From positions 9,112,894-9,176,893 of the forward strand of contig NC_087084.1 in NCBI RefSeq assembly GCF_026151205.1: DNA of 64,000 nucleotides, given 5' to 3'. The translations under genes and the position numbers were made by a program. Under the pieces are notes generated by a model. The model saw only the letters and a program-made list of their open reading frames with translations. It did no database searches and was not told where the DNA came from. Shown here piece after piece: positions 48,101-60,500 of the stretch (position 1 is the first letter of the stretch; each line of letters starts with the position of its first letter). The DNA comes from Bolinopsis microptera (lineage: Eukaryota > Ctenophora > Tentaculata > Lobata > Bolinopsidae).

Positions 48101-51100
48101 TGCTTTAAATTAATAAAAAAGACTAAAACCAAAAACAGCAATTTCAACTACCTTACTCGGGAATATTATGACTGGGATAAAGTGGTGGGTTTTGGAAAAT
48201 TCCGCCATATTTTTCCCGGTCATTAATTTTCCCAGTCATAAATTACCCGCTATAATGTTCCCGAGTAAGGTAAACTAATAGTAATACATTTTGATGCTTG
48301 GTGGGTTTTGGAACATTCCGCCATATTTTTCCCGGTCATTAATTTTCCCAGTCATAAATTAACCCGCTATAATATTCCCGAGTAAGGTAGTGTACTCAAT
48401 TTCACATTGAGAATATCAATATCACCCTGTACCTGCAGCACATTGCTGGTCAGGGTTCTCCAGCCCAACAGAGGTACAAGCCCACCCTGGACTACACGGT
48501 GCCGGAGCACTGGATCCGGAGTTACAGAAGGATCCTGCCGGACACTCCCCTCCAGTCTCGCTGTCAGGAGTAGGGGCCTTAGATGTTGCTCCTAGCGTAC
48601 AGTAGTAGCTGTGGAGGTGGGGTTTTAGTTCAGGGTCGGAGAAGACATAGGGGAACAACTTCCGAATGTAATGCTAACAATGTAAGCAAATTCACATATC
48701 ATATTTTCAGGATATGTGATCACCAGAATATCATATCCTGAATAACCACAAAACTGAATAACGTTTGATAATGATAAAACTAAAATATTATGCATTTATA
48801 TAACTAAAACTACACTACTGACCCAGGATCACAGTCTTGAGGGCTGGTGGTGCCCTGTTCCCTGCAATACTGTCCCGGGGGACACGACTGACACACGCTG
48901 CTGTTCACTGCACGTGTCTGCGCGCTGTAGGTACCAATAGGGCACAGCTCTGGCTCAGAGTTTCCTGGGTGCAATTTATCGGTTTAGCTTAATTATAGAA
49001 ATCTAAATTTAGTCTCTTTATGATAGTGAAGATAGACTATCGTCATCAACTGTCACTTAATCTACCTCTAAATAATCAATATTTTTGATAATGTTTCAAA
49101 TTGACAAATTAACAAATAAAATAATCAACAGATTATCAAATTATCAAATAACAAATTAACATATTATCTAATTAACTCACCTCCAGTACAGTAACCACCA
49201 GGAGTACACTCAGATTTAACACCACTCTCCTCTCCTCCCAGACACAGGTAACCAGCCTCACATTCTGTAGATAATATGTTGGGTTAGTTGGGATAATAAG
49301 TATTAATTCCTAATATCAACAAAGGTACGATGTACATTCATAGAAATTGTTATCCCTCCAAGGTCATCATTAGGGATATGGGAGGGGGAACTAGCAACCG
49401 TCCAAGTCTAATCTTACCTACAGAAAAGTTTAAATTTCACGGAATTTAAATTTAAATTCCGATCAACAGGTGCTCAATTTAAAATAAAAAAGCTTAACTA
49501 AGTAAGCAACATTAAAACAAGTGAAACTATCAACCTTTGCACTCTGAAAGACCTTTAGTCTGGCTATAGAACCCAGGCTCGCATCTCTCTCCAACTCCCT
49601 TCTTACAGTAGAACCCGGCATCACATTCCCTACCTTCTCCTGATATATTATTATTAAGATATAATAAATTTAGTGTTATGTTATGAAAAACAAACATCAA
49701 ATCATATCACAGTTAATTATTGATCTATAGTGCTCGAAACCCTCATAATATGAACTATGAAGTCGCACGTACAGATAAGCGCACGTGCAGTTACCTTTGT
49801 TGTTCTTGCCGTCAGGTCGGGGAGTGTCTACACCAGACTCACAGTAGAACCCATCCTCACACACGTCAGTGGGGGCGGGTAGACCTGTAGACTCACAGTA
49901 GTGACCTGGAGGCGAGATATGTAAGGATTAGGCACAGGATAAACGTAAGATTCATACTTCACAGTTAGCTTTATCTCTTTTGATTTACTTAGACTGAGAC
50001 GCAGTTTGAAGATCGCTCTAAAATAACTAATAAAACTTTATGGTTAGAAACTTGTAGAGAAACTAGAAAGATGGAATAGTTATGATTACCGGATGTGCAA
50101 GGAAGACACTTATCCTTGGTTCCAGCACCAAGTTCAGGGTTGTAAGTTCCGGTAGGACATCGGACACCTCCTGCACTTCCTATACCCTGAGTAATGTGGG
50201 GTCAGAACGTGGGGTCAGAAAGTGGGGTCAAAACGTAAGGTGAAAGGTTACAACAAGTCTATACTAGACTAAATTTCAAGAAACTCAGTCCTTTAGTGTT
50301 GGAACTGTAAATGAATCTTCCAAATCGCTGAACTTTTATCCGATACAAAAATGTAAAAGCATGTACATAGTTCGAACCTTGGTGCAATACTGTCCCTTAG
50401 GACAGGGATCGGGAGTGACAGTCCCGGTGCCACTACACATCTTAGTTTGAGGACATTCCAAACAAATACTTGCTTCTTTCTCTCCCATATACTTGCCATC
50501 CTGCAGGGTAACAATATTAGTAGTGGTGTTAGAACGTACAGAACAGGTGCACACTACTGTGGAAGGGTGTTGTAGTACTGGGTAATGGTTAAATGGCTAA
50601 ACTCTGAGTATTCGAAGAGAACCCTACTTTGAAGTACCCTGACACTCACTTTAACATGGACACGAAGGCGGAGCTAAACACCGTCCTAAACGATGAAATA
50701 GTAATGAACTTGTAACATCACACAATTTGGCTCATTATCACTAACCGGACAGGGTACATGATTAGGACTCTCTCCAGGACAGTAGCTACCAGCCGGACAA
50801 GAGTTCTGGGTATTAGAGGAGGACCCAGCAGGACAGTAGTATCCGTCCTTGCAGTTTCCTGTCTCTTTCGTCTCTCCTCCTGAAGACAGATACTTTTAAA
50901 GATGTTTCCTTGTGTTGAAGTAGCAATAATTGATGTATGAGTGCGGAATAAAATATATCCTTGTGTTTGAAAAGTGATAGTGAAGTAGTTACCTGAGCAG
51001 TAGAACCCGGCCGTACAAGGATCACACTCGTCAGCTGCTGTCAGTCCTCTTTTGTTCGAGAACTTACCCGCCGGACACGGCTCCTACGTGAAGAAAAGCT

Positions 51101-54100
51101 TGTTAATTTTAGATGTTCAGAAACAGTTAAAAATATGTCGTGTCAAACAAAGATTATATTTTTAAACTTGTTGTATTATGCTATATAGTATATGCTCTCG
51201 TTAGACTCTGACGATGCTTTTACAGATATTCAGTAAGAATAAAAATATCACATTATAATTCTCAATTCTTAACGGGTAAGAGATAACCAGTTTCACTCAG
51301 ATACGTCCTCAAAACACAAGTTAACAACTATATTAATTGCAGCAAGGTGTTAAATAACACTGACCTCAATGGTAGTTCCTAGCTGACAGAAATGTCCCGC
51401 TCGGCACTTCATGGAGTCTGATACTTCAGACACTCCGGCGGTACACATGTAACCTGATCAGATGGTAGCACTGTTATTTATTTAAAAAAAGGAAAGAACG
51501 AGAAATAGCTTCCAAGTCCTATGTTAAGTAAGCTGTATCGCTCATCTTAATGGCGAGAAATCAAGAATGTCGAAGATACTTTCGCCATAGCAGAAAATAA
51601 ACTACGCTAAATTTCGCACCTTAACGACGAAAATTCATCATTCTGTAGATGAATCTCGCCTCCAATAAATCACTGAAATCTTAAAAAACCCCCAAAAATC
51701 CCATAAAAAAAGACGTACCAGCGGGACACTTAACAACAGGTGTCTCCAGCCCAGCTTCATTGCAAAGGAACCCAACACTGCACTTAACACAGTGACTGGA
51801 GAGAGACTTCCCTGTCAGGGAGTTGTAGGTTCCTTGTGCACACTTGTCTCCTACTGATGAACCTGGAGTTGGTGGGATCACGTGAGAGGTGGTTATTTGT
51901 AGTGATTTAAGATTAGCAGTTGATATCTCTGATAACAATACTAGAGGTCCTCATGGTTTTTCTACTGAATATGATTATACCAAACATGGATAATTAGTAA
52001 GGAATAATTAGTAATAATAATTAGTAAGGAATAAGATATAAAATAGCACGTACCACTAGGACAGTATCTACCCACAGGACAAGGTCCCCCACAAGCATCA
52101 CCCACACCGGGCTCCCCTTTAGAGCACCCTCCCTGACACACAAACCCAGCTGTGCACTCCTTCAGGGTTTCTTCTGTGGTCCCCGCGTTGGGACAGAACT
52201 TACCTGTGGAGAGCGGGTGTTCAGTTGCTGTTTTTGGCAAAATATTTAACTGTAATTATTGTCATTTTAGGGGTTTGTATTAGGAGTTTATTATAGTGCT
52301 TTGTATTTATATTAAAACTGTATATATAATGCTATATATAGCATTAGCTAGACTACAATCTTAGAGCTGGTATAGTTTTATTTGTTTACATGTTTTAAAG
52401 AACTAAGACATAAAACACAGTTAACGTACCCGCAGGACAAGGTCCACAGTCGTCCTCACTGTGTAATCCAGTAGTTGCTCCGTACTTTCCTGCAGAGGGA
52501 GTCACGTGTACAGAGATTTTAGTGATTTATGTTATTGATTGGTAACGGACCTGATCAGTGATCAATGACTGTAAAGTGTAAATTACGAGTTTCTATAATG
52601 ATCTGAGTAGTAATCGAGTGGTAATTGGGAGGTAATTGGGTGGTAACTGAGTGGTCATTAAGTGGTGATTAAAATGGGACTAACCACTAGGGCACAAGTG
52701 TTCCTCTCCAGCTGCAGTTCCTTTAGGACAGAAGGAACCTAGCGGACACTCCTTCACCTGATCTCCTGTATCCTGATTTTAAAAATGTATTTTTTAAAGA
52801 AATCTTTATTAAATAAGATTAAAATGTTAAATGATGACGGATGACCTGAGACGGTTACTAAAATTAACAGGGAAATAAACAGTATAAACGCTCACCATTT
52901 TAATACTTTCAACACTACTATTATATATTTAAATACTAATCTAGTAGTGTTATATATTACAAATAATTTCAGATCACGAATACGATGTTGTCACATTGAA
53001 ACGACTGGTAATTCCTTTCCTGATATGAGCCATTTCCTTGTCGCAACAAACGGGATCAATGCAAATTTTGCCCAAGAAACATAACAACTATGCGACTAAT
53101 AAATAATGTTCCTATCCGGATATTACCATGGAGTCACAGTAGGATCCAGAGGGGCACTCCACACAGCTAGTCTGTCCTGCTTCCAACTGGTAGGTACCAG
53201 CTTCACATCTCTCTGGGTCACCCTTACCTCCAACACACCTGAACAGTTTAGTGGTAATTGTGTGGTAATTGAGCGGTAATTGTGTGGTAATTGAGTTGTA
53301 ATTGAGTGGCAACTACCTCCATCACACCTGAGCGTAAACCAATAACCAGTTTAGTGATCACTGGTGAAACAGAACTGTTGTATGACGCACGGGGTATCAA
53401 ACCAGGGGAGACTTTTGAGGGTCTTAGTGACCTATTAGTGACCTACTATTAGAGGATGTTGTAGGTCGTAGGATAGGAAAGGGGGTACTAGATCCCAATT
53501 TGGAATCTAGTGTCTTGAGTTGGTGACTGGTGTGACGGAAGTTTATGATGGTGTAACATTGGAAAGACAGTGTTTGGAAATATAATAAGTGATCTATGTA
53601 ATACAATTATCTCTCTCAAAATTAGATAAGTGGCCAGGGATATGGATTTTTAATTGACGCCACCCGGATGATGATTCCCGACTCTTTTAAGATCGTACAG
53701 AGTTGAAACCGTGGATTCCAATTAATATTAAGAAGCCAGCCATCTAGTAGTTTCTAAATTGCTTTGTTGCGAAGCAATCCTTTATGTATACAGCCGACCA
53801 AAAGGGAGGATTCTGACTAAAGTTGTGTTTACACATAAGTCCGACAAATTTATATAAAAAATCGAATTCACGGAATCATGTCAGTTTAACTAATTTTGAT
53901 ATTGGTTATTAATATTGAAATGGAATTTCATGTTATTCAGATTGATGTTCGCAGCTTGAATCACGAATTCGTGTGCATCTACGTTATATGATTTGATTGA
54001 AAGCCCCTCGTCAGGGGATTGTCTCTAATGGACCAATTTATTGTTTACATCATAATAAGTTAAAAATAAAGACCCCAATGGGCACTCCTGAAAACATAAC

Positions 54101-57100
54101 TAATAGAAAATATATCAAAACTAAATAGAAAAACTGAGGTCAAATGTATAGTAATAAAATCGCAACAAACTGCAAATAATGGAAAATAAATTTTGAATTC
54201 GTTATTTAATGGCACGCAGCAGATTATAAAAAATGTAATAAAAGTAAAGCAAAAATTTTGTTTAAAAAACACATTTACAAAGGGGTTTGAGTTATTAATT
54301 AATTTAACTATACGACAAACAGATTATTTTAAAAATTTACAGATTATAAACATAGCATTGATTTGGTTTGGTATAAAAGTGATAGAAAACAAATTTAAAA
54401 ACTCAATTCTGGACGTTGGATTTAGCCCCAATTAGCAGCAAAAACAATTAGGAATTTCTGTTTCTAGTGGACCTACGGAGGCCACCGATTTCGTGGATGA
54501 GAAATTTACTCGTGGACCACTAATTTACATTATTATCCCCCTTCTGCAGCTTCAGTATTGTTATCTTGGATTGTGATTTGAACGCCTTCAGCGATTGGCC
54601 TGACACTGAATTGAATGCTTCGTCTATCGATGCGTCTACAAATAGGAGTGGGCCATTGAAGAATATTGAATTTCTATGTGTGGCAGTATTGCAGTCATTG
54701 AACCATTCATAGTTAGCTTCAGTGATAGCTTCTGAGTTTCGAGACGGCACATTTTCGTGCATAGTTTTTGCGACGGGAGGAGGGAGCTGATTAGGGAAAT
54801 AGAAAATTGTATTAATGAAAATTAGCGAATTAGATAAGATTATGCTGTGTATAGTTAGGATCAAGTAGTTGCTGAATAAAAACTTGGTACCAGTAGGAGG
54901 TGTCCCATCTTTATAAAAATAATTAACAAATTCTGGCATTACGGCTCTAATACCTTTCTTTTGTTGACAGAATAAACACTCAATTTTGGTCTTGGACGTG
55001 AAACCCCAGACCAAGGAGCAGTAGTTTAGGTGTGGTTGAATAAAACTGTGGTAGATTTGAATTCTAACTTCTAAGGGAATGTATGATTTGATTTTGTACA
55101 ATATGCCAACAAATCGGGCCATTTTACACTTTAGAGCTTTTATGTGAGATAACCAAGTTAATTTTTCATCAAGAATCACACCTAAGAACTTAGCTTCGTT
55201 CAAGCGCAAGATATTTACGTTGTTTATGATAACTGGGAAGAGATTAGGTATCTTCTATCGGGAAAATAGCATATAATTTGTTTTTTTGAGATTAACAATT
55301 AATCCATTGACATTTGACATAATATGTTGTTACCGGATATTATAATGTTGGCATCATCTGCATATAAAACGAACTTTGTTAGTGTGCTTATGCCAGGTAA
55401 GTCGTTAATATATAGGTCAAAGAGTAGAGGACCTAGGATGCTGCCTTGTGGTACTCCATACTTCATATCCCTGCACGAGGAGTCAGCGCCATTAATACTA
55501 ACATATTGTTTTCTATTCGTAAGGTATGACTTAAACCATTTATTAGCGATGCCTCTTATACCGTAATGATTAAGCTTGTGTAGAAGTATATCGTGATCTA
55601 CTATCTCAAAAGCCTTAGAAAAGTCAATGAGGAGGAGAAGAGAAATTTGCTTGTTATGTAATGAGCTAATAAGAGTATTTTGCGCATCCAAAAGTGCATG
55701 TTCACAAGATCTACCTGCCCTAAATCCATACTGTCGTTCATATAAACTTGAATTTTGATTCAAGAATTATACAAGTCTAGCATGCATAACTTTTTCGTAA
55801 ATTTAGGAAAAAGCTGCCAGTAATGAGAGCCGTTTTTGTGTATAGGAACAACTCTAGCAACTTTAAGTGCCTGTGGGAACACTCAATCTTCTTCAGCGAC
55901 TGTGAGATTGTTCCAGTAAGTGCATTAACAAATTTAACATCTTCAGATGCTAGTTTGAGTGCAAAGATTTTAGTATCTTTGGAATTTTTGTTTTTCAACT
56001 TTTTGACAATATCATAAATTTCCCAGTTACTTATAGCTGGCCTAATGAAGATTGCCGTTTTCGTCTACGAGTTTATTAATTCCAGTATTCTTTTTGGTTC
56101 TATTAAGAACAATATTGATCATCTGCCATTGCATGAGTTATCGCTGTGCTCTTCGAAATACTTTTTGTAATACTTGCGTTTTGCTGTTTGCATTATTCTT
56201 GTGCTCTTAACAGAACTTTTTCATCTTATCATACTTAGTTTTATTCTGAATATTGGGTTCTTTGAAATAATCTAAATAAAGTAAATTTTAACGATTAAAG
56301 GAGTCTTCAAGCCATGGTATGATCCAAGGCTTTGGGTCGAGCCTTTTTGTGTTTTCTGCGAGTTCGTTTATTGTTAAGGGGGTAGGCGGTGTTGTGGTCA
56401 GTGTAAATTTTATCAACTTTTTCGTAACGCGTTTCTGCACATAATTTAAACCATCAAGCTCCCATGATTCATCATGTATCAACCTTTTAAATTTTTAAAT
56501 TTTTAAATTTTTCGTTGTTGGCCTTATTAAACATCATATATATTCATGTTTTTTATCGGTCTGAGTACATTTACCAAGTATGGGTTCAAAAGGTCGTGCA
56601 GCTCAGTCGGAAGATGGAGCGAGGGAAAGGCGTACATATGTACCCAAATGATCAGATAAGTCGAGTGCCAATACACTAAAACTTATAATTTTTCAACTTT
56701 GTTGCTATATTCATGATCAATCAGGGTGGCACTGTGGTCCGGTCAGTTATGCGAGTAGGTCGGGACTCGGGATATAATCTGTGTGAAACCGTAGGAAGGG
56801 GCAGTGTCAATCAAATTTTGGGATTTTTCATCACATTCATGCATTCGTGGTTTATTAAATTAATGTTAAAGTCACCCGCTTGAACAATCTGCTTTCTCCC
56901 GTGAGATCTTAATTTTGATAGGATCTCGTCGAAACTTTCGATAAACTTGGAAGAATTGCTGGAATATATGTAAACATTGAATATATAATATCCAATAATA
57001 CAGTCCACAGTGTATCTGTCTTAGGAGACTTTTAAAAATACCCAAAAACACGTGGTCCAGGAAATAAAGCGCCATAATATTATACATGTCAAAATTGTAT

Positions 57101-57471
57101 TAACTTGTATCTCGGTGCTACTTTCGATGTTATTTCCTCTTTTAGTGTTAAACCAGTTACCAGAAGTATGTGTTTAATGAGAAACAGATTTTTCCTAATT
57201 TGTGATATAAGTTTGCTATACTCCGGCTATTCTATAACTAGGGTCATTTAACTAGGGCCGTATAACTAGGGCCATTTCGTCGAATTCCATCTATGATATG
57301 ATTATTACATTATCATTATGATTATGATGAATGAATAAAATATTATTATGATTTTTGATTGGACTCATCCAATGACAAAAGTGCTATCGACGAGAAATTG
57401 AATGACACCAACAAGGTCCTCATTATTATAAATTACCAGGAGAACCCATCAATCTTAATAATCTCAAGAAC

Positions 57472-57553
<82 letters not shown>

Positions 57554-60500
57554 GGAAATTTCCGAACGGTTATATAAAAAACGGTAAGAGTTCCGGGACT
57601 GGTTTTTTCGGTATAGTGCCGACAAAACTCTGACGAAGCCCATAGGCAATTTTTTTTAAATCGGCCGGTGGTAAGTGGCTTAATTGATGGTTTTGTATTA
57701 TTAATGCATCATTATGGAGTGAGCCACTAAATTGGCTCACTTTTTCTTCCTCTTCGCTCTCTCTTCCATTACTGCATATTATGTAGATTGTAGCGTTGGT
57801 AATTAGGTTAGCTCCGCAAGTGATATTAGGAGTGTAGGGCACTGATTGCAGTCTGTTTGAACTGTAGAGAGAGTTCATACTTTCATACGACAATGTTTAT
57901 GCGTGTAATACTATAAGCTTATTAGGGGGGGGGGGGGGGGGGGAGCCACTCATTGCAGTCTGTTTTTTTACTTTCATACGACAATGTAATGCATGTTTTC
58001 TAATATAAGGCGGGTGTGGTGCGAAGTTAATAAGGATTAATTTCTAAAACGATTTAAAGCGGTTTAAGACGGGAGTGATGAGGTGTAATAGTCGTGGTAC
58101 AGATACTATTGGATGCGTGAGGGAACTCCTAATAGAATTGCTCACCTAATGCGGGTTTTGACTCAGCGGGTAATTACTCCTACCCTTTTTAACTGTGGCA
58201 GTGAAATCCCGGCCGAAGGCCGGGTTACACTAGTTAACTAATATACGCAAATTAGTAAGCAAATGTACACACACAGTCGAAGTTCTCTTGTCGAACTTCA
58301 GTACGTGTCGAGCTAGAGTCCGGGAAGCGTACCATTCTAGTTCGTCTGAGTGGAACTTTAGGGTTTGTTGAACTACAGTACCTACCTACATCTTTAACAG
58401 TAACACGACTCCTGTCCGACAGCACTATTTTGAATTTTCTTGTGTTTGAGGTGATATTTCAAATTTAGCACATAGAAATTCGCCCAAACTTACACAGATT
58501 ATCCGTCCTATTACCATTATACTTTATGGAAAGTTTCAAGAAAATCGCACGGTAGGATCTTACAGAAACTATTGTCCGAAAAACCTAATTTCGGAGTCGG
58601 ACAAGAGTCGCCCAATCGTCTTTTGCTCATTCTCCAACCTTTAGGAACATTCACATTAATACCAGGAAGTAGTTTTAGCAGTTATAAAACACCGATGTTG
58701 CTTCGGCATTAAACGTTTAGTTTGTTGACCCGTTGGTACCTGGAACGGACCAATAATTGAATAATTACCCCCCCCCCCCCCCAAAAGTTTCGAGACGGGT
58801 CCTAGTTTTAAGACGATTGCTCTGGCGTGGAATGTTTAACTTGTTAACCCTTTGTTTTACTTTCTACAACGTATTATATCATGGTTTGTCGGCAATCTAT
58901 TTCGGCAAAACCCATTATATTATATATTATGTAGTCTGTAGTGGCAGATTCCCAAGAAACGTAAGTTCTGGTAACTATTATTAGGGAAAAAAATATAAAT
59001 ATGCATCATAGAGAAATATTCACGCCAGTGAAATGAAATTCTTGTACTTGTACTTTCTTCAACAAAGTTTACTTTCTTTTATTTTTGTTTCTCTACTTAT
59101 ACGAGAACGTTCTACCACATCAGCTAACGTGCACGTATCCTCATACTCGTACGTGGATAACGAATCAGTTTTGAGCTAGTAACCTAAGTGAAATTCAAGA
59201 GTTCAAGGTGTTACCGATATGGTATTCAAAGGGGGGGTTCAAGTTTCAACCTGATTTTTTGTGAAACCTGTTTCAAAAAATTTCATGCAAAATATTGAAA
59301 ACTGATCTATTAATTTCGATTTTGGGGAGATAAGTTTCGATAATAATGCAAACCTAGGTATGGCCATATGAGTTCAGGGAAACACTAGCTACAAATAGAG
59401 CACCCATAAGCTGGGTTTAGAGCATTTCGACGTGATTTGGAATAATTGAGTAATTGGATTGCACTGCGGACGGCGCCAGAAGTCCTTAACCCCTTCCCCG
59501 CCCCCCCCCCCCCCCCCCCAACAAAAAGTTTGGTGACAGGTCCTACTTTGCTGGGAAACTGCTATCTCGAAAACAAGTTTCACAAAAATCAGGGTGAACC
59601 CCCCCTTAAATGTTGTACGTGTGCATATTTAATCTATTTATAGTATGATGGACAGCTTAGATCGGTGACCTCTCACCTAGAAGTCCTTTAATATTAGTAC
59701 ATTAACGGACTGGTGTTAGATTCAGCGGGCAGTTTCGGGACCTTGTCTGAAATTGTTTTAACTTTCTTGCGCTTTTACATTCTTGTGCTTTTACTTTCTT
59801 TTACTTAACCTTTCTTTTACTCTTGTTTTCCTACTTTTCCTGAAATTGTTTTAACTTTAAGTTTGTCTTTTAAATTCTTATACTCTTGCTTTCTTAAACT
59901 TTTACTTTTCTTTCCCTACTTTTCGAGATCGTTCAACGTTCTACCTCATCAAGCAACGTACGTGTCTTTAATCTTTATACTCGTACGTGGAACTTGATCT
60001 GTATACTCGTACGTGTCATGTCTCGACAAAAATTGTATAGAAACAGAGTGTTGTAAATCAATTATGTCTTATAACATCATGACGTATAACATCATATGAA
60101 TATGTAGGTTCATGGTCTTAATGATTACACAATCTCATACCCAGAAATTATTATTAACCTTAATCTTGGATTCCTTACACTTACAGAAACTTACGATTTG
60201 CTGGGTTGCTGTCCTACCTGAATGCTTGTATAATGTATAATGTATAGTTGTACTGATGTTGTGACTTCTAGCAAGCTGAACATTCTCGAAGAAGGTCCAC
60301 TTCAGAGAGGAGGGTGTTACCAGAGTTACCAGAATAACCATAGTTACCAGAGTTACTTCCAAGAAAGTTATTATCTTCCGATAATTATCTTTCTGAGAAA
60401 CATTAGCTCCATCGATAAAGCTGTTTATACAAGCTATGCTCGATCAACATTGCGATCAGAACATAAAGACCAACACATTCCCATGAGGACTTTGGCTGTA

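Noticed and set aside
56580-56640. tRNA-like A box (GCTCAGTCGG)
   Set aside because: No correctly placed B box or cloverleaf could be drawn; no tRNA gene was found in the window.
57570-57893. 107-codon minus frame
   Set aside because: No recognisable domain, no splice context, lies among repeats; could be chance.
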